From NCBI GenBank assembly GCA_963922205.1, contig CAWUHX010000044.1, positions 1,426,001 to 1,490,000 of the forward strand: a DNA stretch of 64,000 nt. The letters run 5' to 3'. A program made the position numbers and the translations under genes. This document shows positions 21,301 to 33,490 of the stretch, in pieces; the stretch's first letter is position 1, and every line of letters starts with the position of its first letter. The stretch is from Romanomermis culicivorax (Eukaryota > Nematoda > Enoplea > Mermithida > Mermithidae). Below the pieces are notes generated by a model that saw only the letters and a program-made list of their open reading frames with translations, made no database searches and was not told the origin of the DNA.

Positions 21301-21620
21301 ATTAGAGGTTGGAACCTTGAAAAAAAATTTGAAAACTTGTTTGTATCACTTCCTACCACCAGAACATTTACAAATGAAAAATTTGATATTTTGGATACTT
21401 TTAAGTATCTTAAGATTTTCTTTTAATTTTTTTAAAACCACTTTAGTATTGTCAGCGTTATTTGAAAACGTAGGAAAACAAGTTTCCTAAACTTTGTACA
21501 TGCATTTTGGATCCAAAATTTGCAGATCCGTCAAAATGAATCTGTGTTTTTCCCTCAAATTTTCAAAGTCAAAAACCTTAAAAATACTTCGGAAACTTTT
21601 TTTTTCTAGCAGTTTTATTA
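21300..21620. repeat. Diverged unit of the AAGTTTCC tandem repeat, left of the LINE
   Basis: It shares 'cacttccta.ca.cagaa', 'taggaaaacaagtttccta' (21472-21490) and 'tcaaaaaccttaaaaatactt.ggaaactt' with the array at 26560-27680 on the far side of the LINE. The LINE therefore probably landed in this repeat. Confidence 0.6.
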
Positions 21621-21784
21621 ATTGCAATATAAATACAATGTATACTATTTTATCACAGACTAACACAAGCAAAAAAAACAAAACAAATTAGATTACTACT
21701 TACCTTCTGAGGCACAGCGCTATGGCCATTTACAACTTAGTAAAGTAGTAATAATGCAAAGAAACTTCTATAAAGTTTATTTTT

Positions 21785-24700
21785 TTATGTATTAATCTGC
21801 TTTTCTGTAAAGTGATGAGATCCTATCGTGTTTAAGAAACAGTTTAGATCGTTTTCAAAAAATTTGTATGTCAGATTTCTATCTATTCTTCTTGTTTTGT
21901 ATATATGGTATTTAGTAAAGACCATTAAAATGTTAAGGGTATTTTTCATTAGTCTGTCTTTACTCGTTATACCTAAAATATAATCATGCTGGTTTATTCT
22001 GAAATTAGGTTCTAACTGATTCCGAATTCTCATTTCTAAATCGCTCAAAAGAATTCTGACAGTAGGGTACTCATACAGCATGTGTGATATGTCATCTTTT
22101 ACGTCACAATGTCTACATAGTTCTGATTGGCACATTTTGTATTTGGCAAGTAGGTACGGCATGACTAGTATATTATGTAATATTTTGTATTGGAACTGTT
22201 TGTATTTGTTCCCAATTTTTAAGTCATGTAGTGTTTTCCATGATTCTTCAAATCTTTCGCATGAGACCTTAAGTCGGTCTTTCCATATTATTTCTCCTTT
22301 TGGGATGCATTGTCTCGCATTTAGTATATGTTTTTTTATGCTATTCAGTTTCTTGGTAGCCCAAATTTGTGCAGTGAACACACTCTCATTCCGAGGTCTT
22401 CCATAATTTTTTATTAGTGTTTTCCATGTTTTTGGTATCGCATACAATATTTTTGCAGAGTCAAACCGAGTTATTTGACACCCCTCTTCCTTAAGTGCTG
22501 CATAGGATCTGATAGACCATGTGTCGTGAACTTTGTCTCGTGAAGAGCACGAAAGAAAACATATTTTTTATTTACCAGGACGTATCTGTTGTTGTTTATC
22601 CTTTGTGTGGTGACTTCAAGTGGCGCAACTACCTCATTGCTACTTGGAATATTATGTATTGTTTCTAGGATTTCTTTGTAGAAAGTTGAATGAGCAACAT
22701 TTAATTTGTCCGTACAAAAAATGGATTGTATTATTTCTGAAAGACCACCAATTTTGTCAAGATAGGAGGTTCCAACCTTATTCCATTTACCAGCAGAATT
22801 TAATAGTCGTTCAACCCATTTAGCCTTTAGTGATATTATAACTGTCTGAATATCATTCAATTTTATACCCCCCTTTTTCATGACTTTGAGCCAAGACTAC
22901 AGATTTTGTTTTAGGAGTTGAGCCATTCCACACAAAATTTCATTGCATACTTCTGATCTGTTTAATTACGCTCTTGTCCACTGCTAGATTTATAAAACTA
23001 TAATTCAATTTTGACATTATTAAGTAATTCCATACTGTAACTTTTCCGTAAAATGTTAGCCCCCTGGTCTTCCATATGTTACATTCTTTCTGACATTTTT
23101 TGTTTTTTTTCCGTAAAATTTTTTGTGTTCATGAGATCCTTGTCATATGAGAAGTGGATTCCCAAAATTTTTATGCTATCTGTTATATTGCATGAACCTA
23201 GTCTATTTGTTTTTGACCAGTTTTCTCCCAAACCTAGGATTTGTGTTTTTTTCAGGTTGACACACAAACCAGATGCTTTTGAGTATTCTTCTATTATTTT
23301 CAGTGCATTTTTTAGATCTGGTTCATCCCGTACCAGTAAAGCTGTATCATCAGCATACATGGATACTTTATGAGTCTCGTCCTTTATCTGTAATCCTCTG
23401 TAGGCTTCTGATGTCCGTAACTTAATAGCCATACATTCCATGGCACAGATAAATATATAAGGAGAAATGGGACATCCTTGCCGGACACCCCGCAACAGTT
23501 TAAACCTTTTGGTTTTGAAGCCTGAGTTCATAACTACTGCTTCTGCTCCATTATATAATGTATCTATCCACTTACAGAATTTGTCTCCAAAGTTGAAGTG
23601 TTTTAATGTTCTGATCATGAATTTCCTATCAAGTGAGTCAAAAGCCTTTTCGATGTCCAATGAGACGATGTATCCAGACTTGGTTGATTTTTTATAGCGT
23701 TCTATAATGTCCAAAAGATACCTTATGTTTTCACCAATGTACCTATTTGGCATGAAACCTTTTTGATCCTCATGTATGATTAAGTTGAGCTGATTCTTCA
23801 GTCTTGTGGCTAGTACTTTAGCTATTAGTTTATAATCTACATTTAATAGTGAAATTGGTCTCCAGTTTGACAGTTCTGATATATCTTTTCCTGATTTGGG
23901 TAGTAATGTAATAATGCTCCTGCGCTGAGAGTCTGACATAATAACTTTCTCTAGGTTGTAATTTAGGCAGTTAATTAGCGGGTCTTTTATTATTCCTCAA
24001 TAGTTTCTGAAAAATTCTACACTAAGTCCCTCATCTCCTGGAGATTTCCCATTTTTCATATTTTTCAGTATAGTTGTGTATTCAGATTGACAAATATTCT
24101 GTTCTAAGCATCTGTTTTTTTCATCAGTTATTTTTGTGTATTCTGTTCCTGCTATTTTCTGAAAGAAATTTTCTTGAAATTTCGTTTTATCTATTTTCTG
24201 TCCATACAAGTCACTATAGAATTGAAAGATCTTGTCTAATATTTTTGATGGATCTGTAATTTTGTTACCATTTCCATTTTGAAGACTTGTTATACATTTC
24301 CTATTATAGTTTCTTTTTTCCATATTTAGAAAATATTTATTTGGTTTTTCTCCCATGGTATTCCATTTGAGTTTTGTTTTTTCCTTTGAGAGAGCTATTT
24401 TTTTCTCCATGATTATGTTTAGTTCTGTCAGAATTAAGTTATGTTTTAATCTATCTTCATCAGTTCAGAATTCATCGATTTTTCGTTGCAACTCTTGTAG
24501 TTCTATTCTGAGATCTTTTTCTCTGTTTTTGGTTGATTTCACTATTTTTTTACAGTAAGTAATTGTATCCTTTTTTATAATGTATTTTGTATACTCCCAT
24601 GTTTTTGATGGATCTGAGCCCATGTCATTGCTCTCTTCTATTGCTTTGTGAACCATAACTGAGAGTAGTTTACTGTATTTTGTGTCCGCAATTAATGAAT

Positions 24701-25487
24701 TGTTGAAATGCCGAAAACCAGGACCTTTCCTTTTGAAGAGGCTTCCAGTTAATTTAAGAGTTATAGCTCTGTGGTCTGAAGGGAGGCCCCCAACTATGTC
24801 ACATTTGCTGACCTGACCCATAATTTCCTCAGAGGCGAAAAAATAATCAAGTCTGCATTTGACATTTGACTACTTAGGTTGATACCATGTGTATCTTCTT
24901 CTTGTTGGGTTTACTCTTCTGTACGTGTCAACTAGATCTAATACAGATACATGTTCCAGAAATTTAGTTACTGATTTCTTTTTGTAATTTTTACTGTTTC
25001 CTCCAACTTTGTCCAGTTCTTTGTCTATTGTTAGATTGAAATCTCCACCCATAATGATAGGTAGTTCACTTTTGCTGAAATTTTTCAATTGGTGGAAGAG
25101 ATCATCAAAAAAAGATAATTGTTCTTTTTCCTGGACTGGTGCATAGACATTTACTAATACAAATTTTTGGTCTGATATTTTTACTTCAAGAAATATATAC
25201 CTACCTTCAGTATATTTTTTCGTGGATATGGTCTCATGTGAGCAGAGATTATTTAGGAGTATGGTAATGCCTTTTGAATTGCTTCTTCCATGTGAGAAAA
25301 AGAGTGTATTTGTGCCACATCCCCACTCAAGTCTAATTCAATTCTCAATCCCTTTGACTGTGTGTGTTTCTTGTAAAAAAATGATATCTACATGATTATT
25401 CTTTGCATATGCAAAAATACTTTTGCTTTTTGCCTCAGGTATTATAGATTTACAGTTTAAAGATAAGAAAGATAAGTTATACGACAT
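21785..25487 (-). pseudogene. LINE ORF2: endonuclease, reverse transcriptase, C-terminal zinc motif
   Basis: Starts at the ATG complementary to 25485-25487 (MSYNLSFLSLNCKSI). Endonuclease landmarks are LQETHT (catalytic Glu), VNVYAP, IIMGGDFNL and LPSDHRAI with the catalytic Ser-Asp-His. RT runs from about 23939: NWRPISLLNVDYKLIAK, SLDIEKAFDSLD, GVRQGCPISPYIF, the catalytic MYADDTALL, and LGIHFSYD. The C-terminus (22447-21785) has CRHCDVKDDISHML, a Cys/His motif typical of L1-type ORF2. In-frame stops follow ...YTWYQPK (24870), ...KIDEF (24465) and ...FRNY (23997), with another near 25330; frameshifts lie near 23079 and 22460. All domains survive but no intact protein does. Confidence 0.9.
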
Positions 25488-25902
25488 TTGAGAAAGAGAT
25501 GCATCATGCGCTGGGTCATTTTCAAATCAAATTTGCTTGTGAAAAGGTATTTCACATAGACGTAATGCAAATTTTTGTTAGAAAAAATGAAATAATACAC
25601 AATAGAATGTGAAAACCTGCAAGCCAAAGCCTGAGGCGCAAAGTGAAATAAATTTCTCAACCCCAAAGGGCACAGAGTAAGGCATCACCTGAAGATGATG
25701 CTAAATTACCAATTTTTTATTTGGCCAATCGAATACAATTTATTGGCATTTCAAAAAAGAAAAAACGAGTAAATATTAACAAGCACAGTAAATAGTGAAT
25801 GATATTGTTATCAAATATGAAAAATGATAATTACTACTAAACACTGATTAAAGAAAAAAACGAAAAATTAAATCGAATATTCAAAAAAAACATTATTAAC
25901 AT

Positions 25903-26475
25903 TTATGATGAAATTTGCCCTTTCTTATTAAATTTTTCTCGTTTCTTGTCTCCTTGTTGGCGGGTTAAATCATCCGCAAAGATAGTTGGTGGTTTCCTGT
26001 CTTTATTGAAAGTTGCTAAATTTTTGGCATGAGATGCAACCATTCTTTTTTGTTCGAGATTTGAGAAGACAATCTTTACTTGACAGTTCTCACCCAATTT
26101 GTTCTTGAATGCCCTGATCCAGTCCATTTTGATGTTGTCCATTTAGGTTTCGGCCACAGCCATTTTTTGGATTATAAATTTCCGTAGTTGCCGAAATTTT
26201 TCCTCAAACGTCGACTGCGGATTTATTGGATAAAGGTCCGTTGGAAAATTAAAAAGCCAGACAACAGGCTTTTGGACAATGGGTTCAACCGTTTCAACTT
26301 GTTTTTCCAATATATCGACCTTTTGTTTGATCGCCAATTTTTCGTTGTTGTCGTTTGATGATGAATTTTCGACTTGATCATGGAATTTTTGTTTCTTTGC
26401 AGCCATCGAATTTTGATCCACATTGTTGCTGGTTTGTTTTGTCATTTTTTGTAACAAAATGATTGAAAAAAACAT
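25903..26475 (-). pseudogene. LINE ORF1-like RNA-binding protein
   Basis: A single minus frame with one TAA after ...KMAVAET (26143) and resumption at MDNIKMDWIRAF. The likely start is MTKQTSNNV (about 26445). It has a polar, Lys/Asn/Gln-rich N-terminus, a likely coiled stretch (IKQKVDILEKQVETVE) and a basic C-terminus. It sits 0.4 kb upstream of ORF2 on the same strand, the ORF1 position of L1-type elements. No RRM is certain. Assignment is by position and character. Confidence 0.6.
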
Positions 26476-26559
26476 ATATTTTTCGAGTAATAAGGGACCC
26501 AGCGCAGTGAGGCTATATGACTAGAGAATAATGGTGAAAGTAGGTATGTAAATTTTTTA

Positions 26560-27680
26560 AAGCAAAGAAGACGAAACCACCTTTTCACTTCGGAAACTTG
26601 TTTGCATCACTTCCTATCATCAGAGGAACCTTTACAAACCAAAAATTAAAAAATGTGAGATTTTTTTGAAGGTTTAGAATTTTTCAAATTTTTTTATAAT
26701 TTTTAAAATTTTAAAAATTTTTCAAAACTAAGTTAGAGATGTCGGGCATACTTGAAAAGGTAGGAAAACAAGTTTCCTAACCTTTGAACATACTTTTCGG
26801 GAAGAAAATATGCCCGATTGCACGACTAAAACCTGGGTCGGCCCCTGACAGATCACCCAATTTTCAAACTCAAAAAAATTAAAAATACTTTGGAACTTGC
26901 TAGAAACACTTCTCATGATCACTGGAATAGCTAAAAACTGGAAGTTTAAGGTTTTAAAATTTTTTTAAAATTTTTAAATTTTTCCGAAACTAGTTTAGAA
27001 ATGTCGGGCATGCTTGAAAATGTGGGAAAACAAGTTTCCTAACCTTTGAACACACTTTTCGGGAAGAAAATATGCCCGATCTGTGGCCAAGTGATCTGGG
27101 TTTTAGTCATGCATGACTAAGACTGGGATTGACACCCCATGGATCACCCAATTTTCAAACTCAAAAACCTTAAAAATACTTTGGAAACTTGCTAGAAGCA
27201 CGTCCTATGATCACTGGAATAGCTACAAACTGGAAGTTTAAGGTTTTGAAATTTTTTAAAATTGTTCAAAATTAAAAATTTTTTTTTAAATTTTTTTAAA
27301 ATTTAAAATTTTTCTAAAATATAAAATTTTTCTGAAATTTAAAATTTTTCTAAAATTTAAACTTTTTTTGAAATTTAAATTTTTTTTTAAATTTTTAAAT
27401 TTCTCTGAAAATTTTTCGAAACTAGTTTAGAAATGTCCGGCATGCTTGAAAATCTGGGAAAACAAGTTTCCTAACCTTTGAACACACTTTTCGGGAAGAA
27501 AATATGCTCGATCCCTGGCCAAGTGATCCGGGTTTCAGTCATGCATGACTAAAACCCAGATCGGCCCCTGACGGATCACCCAATTTTCAAACTCAAAAAC
27601 CTTAAAAATACTTTGGAAACTTGCTAGAAGCACTTCCTATCATTATTGGAATTGCTACAAACCTGAAGTTAAAAATCTTA
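26560..27680. repeat. Tandem repeat array, units of about 300-430 bp
   Basis: Three successive units each contain 'ggaaaacaagtttcctaac' (26763, 27031, 27461), 'cttttcgggaagaaaatatgc.cgat', 'actaa.ac..gg.t.g.cccc' and 'cacccaattttcaaactcaaaaa', separated by low-complexity A/T runs whose length varies (longest 27250-27410). The word AGGAAA-acaag-TTTCCT can form a small hairpin. The units are diverged, so the array is old. Confidence 0.75.
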
Positions 27681-28343
27681 GTGTAGCAATATATTTAAAA
27701 TATTAAACTTTATCATTATTTCATTAAGTTTCGTTGATGATTTGGATCGGAACACACTCTACAAGAGATTTAGTGTCTAATTTTATTGTTTGTGAACAAA
27801 CTATAGAAATACATCCTGTTTATTAAATGTGTGCTTGCATTAGTAATACTATTCTGAAAACTTTTTGCCCAATTTGAGGAAAAATCTATTTTTTTAGTTT
27901 CTGTGCTTAATAATTGCTCAAAATCATTTCTGATTTGTTTTTTGAACGTTTTCCATTAACTTGCATCTTCATCCGCAAAAAACAGAAAGTTTTTTGCAAA
28001 GAGGCTCGACCTATGACCTGTTTGTTTGTAAATAAATATTTAAGTGAGTTTATATGAGCCCAGCAAAAGAATAATTAAATGCTATTACCATTTCTGTGCT
28101 TCCAATTAGAATCATCCAATTGTATTTAGTTCTTGGTCTGGCATGTAGCACCAGAAAATTTTTGGAATTTTATATTCTGAAACGCTGGAAAATGAATCTC
28201 TTCAATGGATATTCACGAACAGAAGTTCTAAAATCACGGTCTAGAATGATGTCTTCAATTTTCATTTTCAATGAGCCCAAAAGTTCATGTTAAAAATGTT
28301 GGAAAAATTCCAAGCGTCGACAGAAAAAAATTGAGAGAATGGA
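27681..28343. other. Unassigned sequence
   Basis: AT-rich. The short frame at 28096-28293 has no family features. Nothing else recognised before the MITE at 28352. Confidence 0.5.
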
Positions 28344-28351
28344 TGAAGAAT

Positions 28352-28855
28352 CAGTGTTTTTTGGTGCCAAAACATGGTTTTTGGCACACAAAAAAATTGG
28401 AATGGCACAAAAAATTTTGAGCGTCTGTGCCAATTGGCACAATTTTTTTGACTGATCTTAGGCTGAATTTTCTGGATTTTGGTAATTTTAGAGGCTGAAA
28501 ACGCAAATTTTTTCGGCACTTCGCGCCGAGTCAGTGAGTATAATGTTAACTACTTTTATTTGTATCGAAGGTGAGCGATATTCCATTCATATAGTATATT
28601 TGTATTACCGCAACAGATTGAAATTGTCAATGACTGGTGAGAGGATGAAAATTGTTAACTTCTCCATTTCATTCAAAGGAATTCAGAATCAAACTTTTTA
28701 TTTTTGGTGTTTGATTCGAACAGACTATTCTTTCAAATTTTTTCAGAGGTTTTCAGCATGTTATTAGGGTAAAAATTTTTTTTGTGTCATTGGCACAAAT
28801 TTTTTTGACTCTTTGTGCCAATGAGCACAAAAGTCCTTGCACAAAAAAAACACTG
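28352..28855. mobile_element. hAT-type MITE, family A, copy 2 (504 bp)
   Basis: Starts CAGTGTTTTTTGGTGCC and ends in the inverted GCACAAAAAAAACACTG. Flanks TGAAGAAT (28344-28351) and TGAAAAAT (28856-28863) match at 7 of 8 bases. The first 190 bp and last 110 bp match the copy at 5481-6318, including 'ggcac.tcgcgccga', while the middle is shorter. Internal-deletion relationship, no coding capacity. Confidence 0.85.
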
Positions 28856-28923
28856 TGAAAAATTGTTCTTTTCAGCAAAATACTGTTGATGATTAGAAAA
28901 TGAGATGGAAGTAGATATGCTAA

Positions 28924-29098
28924 CATACCTGTACTTGGGGGGTTGGGGTACCCCCCCAACTTGGCCAACTATATACCCACCCCTCCCCCCAGTTTGGAAA
29001 AAATTTAAAAAAAGTGTATGTTTTTTGGCCTTTTTGGGAAAAAATTTCGGCAATTTTCGACCCCCCCTCCCTAACTGGTTGGACCTCTTACAGGTATG
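28924..29098. mobile_element. hAT-type MITE, family C, copy 1 (175 bp)
   Basis: Inverted ends CATACCTGTA / TACAGGTATG; target duplication TATGCTAA (28916-28923) and TATGCCAA (29099-29106), 7 of 8. Interior: G-rich/C-rich inverted stretch, then 'gtttggaaaaaatt.aaaaaaa.tgtatgttttttggcc'. Copies at 54076 and 55410. Confidence 0.85.
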
Positions 29099-29106
29099 TA
29101 TGCCAA

Positions 29107-29620
29107 TGGCCGCACCTGATAGAAAATAATGATTATTATAGATTTTTTGAGATTTTGACCTTTTAATTTTTAAAATCTACGAAAACAAACACATCTTTTC
29201 GATTTTGAATTCCCCAAATTTTTTTCCACAATGAGAACCATACACTGTTTTTTTAGCGCGGCGCTAATAAAACATGGGCCATGCTAATGAAAAATTGAAA
29301 ATGAAAAAAAGCCCCATTTTTCGTCTCAATGCAATCTTTTAGGGAATAAAATTTCGAAATAAGGAAAAAGTGGGCATTTTTTCAGGAATTGGATATAATT
29401 GAACCTCGTTCTAATTTTGTAGAAGATTTTTTTTTATATAGATACAAATAATAAACTGTTTTTATGAATATGAATAATTTGTGTGCTTTTTCTAGATGTG
29501 AAGAGTTGAATGTTATTATACAAAATGAAGCCTCACTGCTGTTTTAATGTCACACCTTAATTGTTTTAATTTTTATTCAGCACTTGGTCATTATTGTAAT
29601 GTTTTCCTCTACTGTATGGG
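29107..29620. other. Unassigned AT-rich sequence before the Polinton genes
   Basis: No gene or repeat recognised. If the ATPase at 18.9 kb once adjoined the next genes, this stretch belongs to the inserted material or to a Polinton spacer. Confidence 0.4.
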
Positions 29621-29973
29621 ATGTTTCGTATGGCTTCTACATTAAAGAAATATATTCATGAGCTCAATGTGTTGAAAAATTCAAATTGTATTCAAAGACA
29701 TGTTTTTCTTCAACATTCTTCCGCTGACTTGATCTGCTGTATATGTGAAATTTGTTTAAACATATTGAATGGTAATATTCCTATTAATTTTAAGTTAAAA
29801 AAGGAATTAACAAAACATAAATTATTGCTTAGAGCCTTAGCTACTAGACAAGAAAAAAAAATTTATGGAATAAACATGCAAGAATTGTTCAAAGTGGTGG
29901 AGCATTTCTACCTCTAGTATTACCAGTTTTATTATCTACACTAGCAGCTTTTGTTATGGAAAAATTATCATAA
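29621..29973 (+). pseudogene. Polinton small protein with hydrophobic C-terminus
   Basis: The N-terminal frame (start at 29621, or the Met at 29630) contains LICCICEICLNILNGNIPI and a basic stretch KKELTKHKLLLRALATRQEK. At an A9 run (29852-29860) the frame shifts, and the continuation, GGAFLPLVLPVLLSTLAAFV, ends at TAA 29971. A Cys/Leu-rich helical region, a basic patch and a C-terminal GGxFLP hydrophobic helix is a plan I associate with a small conserved Polinton protein of unknown role, possibly a minor virion or membrane-active component. The next gene starts at 29975, one base after this stop. Confidence 0.65.
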
Positions 29974-29974
29974 A

Positions 29975-30647
29975 ATGAAATTCACAAGTAAATTGGCTCT
30001 TATACCTCATGAGGTTCTGAATCAGCTGAATAACTCTCATGTTTCTTCTTCTGCTTCTGCAAATAAAAAGATGGGTATATCTAAACAGGTTGGCATGTAT
30101 CGTAATGAATTAGAGCACATTTTATGAGATAATACATTAAGGCTAGGAGAACAATATAAAATGTACTCTCAATTTTTTTCACAATATTTAACTTAATGCT
30201 TAACCTGCTACTGTAATTTTGAAAGAAAATACGAAGGATAAAAATGATAGCATTAATTTAAAGGTTCAGGAAAAAGATTGTTTGAATGATGAAAAATTAT
30301 TCAGTGTAATTCCCAAACAATTTAAACATTATGCATCATTATTATTGGAACATGTGAGACATAACCCTAGTATAAATGTTAATAAACAAGGCAAAATATT
30401 AGTTGGAAGAAAATCAATTGTAAGATCCCATATAATTGATTTATTACATGATTTGTCATGTAAACATTCAAAAATTATGCAACTGTTAGGAGTAAATGAG
30501 TTTGCTACTGCTTTGAGAAAACATAATGTACCATTAGAGGCTATAGGAAATCCTTTACGTAAAATGTTATTCACTCTACCTCAGAAGCTTACCTACCAAA
30601 CAGCTGTGGAAGAATCAGATAATCAAGCAAGTAGTAGTGTGAAATGA
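29975..30647 (+). pseudogene. Polinton conserved protein of unknown function
   Basis: Starts MKFTSKLALIPHEVLNQL. It is broken by TGA near 30127 and TAA near 30194 with a frame change, then continues to 30647 through FKHYASLLLEHVRHNP, GRKSIVRSHIIDLLHDLS and VNEFATALRKHNVPLEAIGN. The block 'ASLLLEHVRHNP ... SHIIDLLHDL ... FATALRKHNVP' is characteristic of a gene repeatedly found beside the integrase and capsid genes of invertebrate Polintons. Function is not known. A further 50-codon tail in another frame (30650-30800) may be its C-terminus. Confidence 0.6.
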
Positions 30648-30801
30648 ATGAATAAATTGCTTGTGAAAGGTATTGGTGTATTTTCAAGAGATGAGGAAGA
30701 AGATGTCAAAGACAATACAATTTTGAGTGAAGGAAACTCAACGGAAAAGAAAATATGGAGAAAAGCTAAAACACTTAGACAGTATACATTGTTGTACTAG
30801 A

Positions 30802-31586
30802 ATGGTGGATAGATTACTTTCAAAATTGTACAAAAATTTACACATAAATCCTACAGCCTTTACTAGTATTGAAAAATTATATGCTGAGGCTAGAAAACAT
30901 TATGAACAATTACATGTAAAAATGTAAAAGATTGGCTCTTGAAAAAGAATAGTTATACCCTACTTAAGCAAGTCAACAAAAAGTTTTCACTTAATCACTT
31001 ATGCTACAACAATGGATCAACAATGGGAAATTAATTTGGCTGATAGGTCTTCTTTAGCAGATTTTAACAACGATGGATATAAATTCATGTTTACCTGTGT
31101 AGATATATTAAGTAAATATGCATGGGTTGAACCATTAGAAGCAAAACATGCAAAGAATGTGTGCGATGCCATTCCAAATATTTTAAAAAGAGGTCAAACC
31201 CCTTGAAGAGCATGTAGTGATAAAGGAAAAGAATTTGTCAACAAAGATTTCCAAAAATTATTAAATGCTAATGATATACAATTTTTTATTTCTCAGAATG
31301 AAGATATAAAATGTTCAATAATAGAACAGTTTAATAGAATGTTAAAAACTAAATTGTTTATATATTTTACAGAATTTACTACTAATAAATAGATTGATAT
31401 TTTACCAACAGTGGTTTTAAACTAAAATCATTCTATTCATAGATCAATTGGTGAAAAACCTGTTGATGTGAATTATTCCAATGAAAAAATTATATGGCAG
31501 AGACTTTACCCTGAGAAAGCATATACTAGAAAAAGATACATTACCAGAGATAATAAAAAGACTGACATCTTTAATTGCAAACACTG
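30802..31586 (+). pseudogene. Polinton integrase (retroviral-type DDE)
   Basis: Begins MVDRLLSKLYKNLHINPTAF. After a frameshift near 30926 comes KDWLLKKNSYTLLKQVNKKF, then the RNase H-fold core: QQWEINLADRSSLADF (first Asp), MFTCVDILSKYAWVEPLEAK, CSDKGKEFVNKDF (second Asp) and IIEQFNRMLKTKL (Glu). HRSIGEKPVDVN follows, as usual after the core. Stops: TGA 31204, TAG 31390, TAA 31423. The last part overlaps the protease gene in another frame. The three catalytic acids are all present, so decay came by stops and shifts, not loss of residues. Confidence 0.85.
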
Positions 31587-31947
31587 ATGCATCTTTTGAA
31601 AAGGAAAGCCATTGGATTGCCATGTATTTTGATAGTGATAACTCTGTATATTATTTTGATTCATATGGTTTACCATAAATTAGAACTGCTTTCATAAACT
31701 ATATTAACAAGAATGCTACAGTTAGACACGTGAATGTTAAACATCTTCAAAACTCGTATAGTAAAGTTTGTAGTATAATACCTTGTATTTTTTGTATTAT
31801 AAAGCATGAGGTGTTCCTATGTATAAAATGTTTAGAAGTTTTAATAATACAAATTTTGCTTATAATGATAAGTTAGTTTGTAGATTTTTTCATTGTAAAT
31901 TTTCTGTAAAAGGTCGATTGGGAAACAAATTATGTATGTGTTTGTAA
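31481..31947 (+). pseudogene. Polinton adenain-like cysteine protease
   Basis: Starts at 31481. The catalytic blocks are ESHWIAMYFDSDN (His) and YYFDSYGLP (Asp), followed at once by TAA 31676. The frame reopens to LQNSYSKVCSIIPCIFCIIK, where the Cys after KV is the expected nucleophile; the residue after it is Ser where Gly is usual. A shift then leads to MYKMFRSFNNTNFAYNDKL and TAA at 31945. His-Asp-Cys order and spacing are those of the adenovirus/Polinton maturation protease (C5/ULP fold). Confidence 0.8.
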
Positions 31948-32041
31948 AATTTAACTCTTCCTTCTTCATGTACTTCTGTTCAATTTTTATTCATTACTTT
32001 ACTAGCTCTGCCTTTTTATAAATTTATAATTGGTTAACTAA

Positions 32042-32359
32042 TTGTTAAATAAATATTTTCATTTTGAAATGGATAGCAGTAATCGCAGACCTTCAGAAAT
32101 AGCTTGCATCAATGTTTGGGAATTTTCTGGAAAGCATTTACCCAAAAAAGAAGCGGTCTTTTTTCGCCAAGTCATACTAACATACATTGTAGTCATTACA
32201 GCTATAATAAATTTATTTCTCTACAATAATACACAATTGTGGGTTGGTTTATTGTGCACTTGTATAGAATATTTATCACCTAGCCCTGTACCAGGACTAT
32301 TACCTTCTCCAAATTCTTTAGAGAGAATATCAACAACAACTAACATTATATATAAATAA
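32042..32359 (+). CDS. Polinton short membrane protein
   Basis: This is the only long unbroken frame of the block (105 codons; a start at the Met at 32069 gives MDSSNRRPSEIACINVW and seems more natural). One strong membrane segment, VILTYIVVITAIINLFLY, follows a short polar head with KKEAVFF. After it comes LWVGLLCTCIEYLSPSP and a Pro/Ser-rich tail. The stop overlaps the next start as TAATG. A protein of this plan is common between protease and penton genes in invertebrate Polintons; its role is unknown. Confidence 0.6.
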   Translation: MLNKYFHFEMDSSNRRPSEIACINVWEFSGKHLPKKEAVFFRQVILTYIVVITAIINLFLYNNTQLWVGLLCTCIEYLSPSPVPGLLPSPNSLERISTTTNIIYK

Positions 32360-33259
32360 TGACAACCTTTGACAACCAATTTTATATCACTTTACCTAGT
32401 AATAGTGAATATGGAAACACACCCCCAGATTTTTCAGCCCATTTACCCTACTGTTTAAAACAAGATGGCAATTGGGAAGTAGGGTTAAGTGAAATAATAT
32501 ACTCCTATAGCTGGGCCACAATTTCCAACTATGGTGGAGATAATGTAATAACATTAATTACAGAGGGTGTTGGAAATAAAGTTGAACCTGCTAAGGAAAT
32601 AAAAGTAATAGTTTTTGAAAAACATTACTTTAGTGTAGCTGATCTAATTAATGAATTGAATGGGAAAATTGGAGCAGCAATTGCTGGAACAGATATTGAA
32701 ATCATGTTTTCATATGATGAACATAGATGAGGATTGGTTAATTTAAAAATAAAAAGTGGTACTAGTTTGCACAGAATCAATATAAGCAACCATTTAATGG
32801 AAAATTCAGGTTTTAGTTCTACTAACACTGCTTCTGATGCAGGTGCTGATGACTTTCTAAATAGAAGTGTAAATATTAACCTATATACTGTTGGAGACAA
32901 ACCACAAAATTCTGACACTCATATTCCACAACTCAAGTCTGTTTTTCTTGCTGATCCAGGAAATAAACATTTATATATGTTAGGGATTCAACTGAAAAAT
33001 ATAAACAGTTTACAGAGTTTCTATGTTTACTGTAATATTATTGAGGATCAAATTGTTGGAAATAGTTCAGCGCCACTTTCCCATATAGTGAATCTGCAAC
33101 AATAATACAAAGATATGGTAAGTCAATTGTATGAAACACCTCATTATATACTCATTCAATTGAAAACAATTACTGTACTTGAAAATGGTATAAAAAAATA
33201 TGAATGAATCTATACCATTTCAATTTGGAAATGTTATAGTTGAATTACATTTCCGGTGA
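32359..33259 (+). pseudogene. Polinton penton-type minor capsid protein
   Basis: Starts MTTFDNQFYITLPSNSEYGN, then LPYCLKQDGNWEVGLSEIIY; TGA at 32728 and TAA at 33103 break it, and after a shift near 33205 the end reads IPFQFGNVIVELHFR, TGA 33257. The N-terminal 'FYITLPSN ... L..DG.WEVGL.EI.Y' and C-terminal 'F.FG.VIV.LHFR' blocks are those of the single-jelly-roll vertex protein of Polintons. The middle has SFYVYCNIIEDQIVGN, also conserved there. It lies directly before the small virion and major capsid genes. Confidence 0.75.
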
Positions 33260-33490
33260 CATAGTCCTTCATTCCTATAATTGTATTGAAGTTTCACAAT
33301 CATTTATTCATTCATTTGCATTTGGACATGCTGTCATCAGGTTGAATTTTCACAAATGCTCTCAATTTATTTATTTATTTATTTTCATTTATAAAGCAAA
33401 CTATGCATACAGTATATATTCCCGAGTTGATTACTGGGTCAATATTTATTAACATAGCATACAAGATATCAACTTCAACTATGTGGCACA

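Larger units (their letters stand above)
21785..26475 (-). mobile_element. Non-LTR retrotransposon (LINE), L1/Tx1-like, inactive
   Basis: Two regions on the minus strand: ORF1 (26475-25903) and ORF2 (25487-21785) with endonuclease, reverse transcriptase and a C-terminal Cys/His motif. Both contain stops. The apurinic-type endonuclease plus the GEKPNKYFLNMEKRNYN linker before RT is the L1/Tx1 style, not CR1 or RTE. No poly(A) tail is obvious at the 3' side (about 21780). The flanks on both sides belong to one tandem repeat family. Confidence 0.85.
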
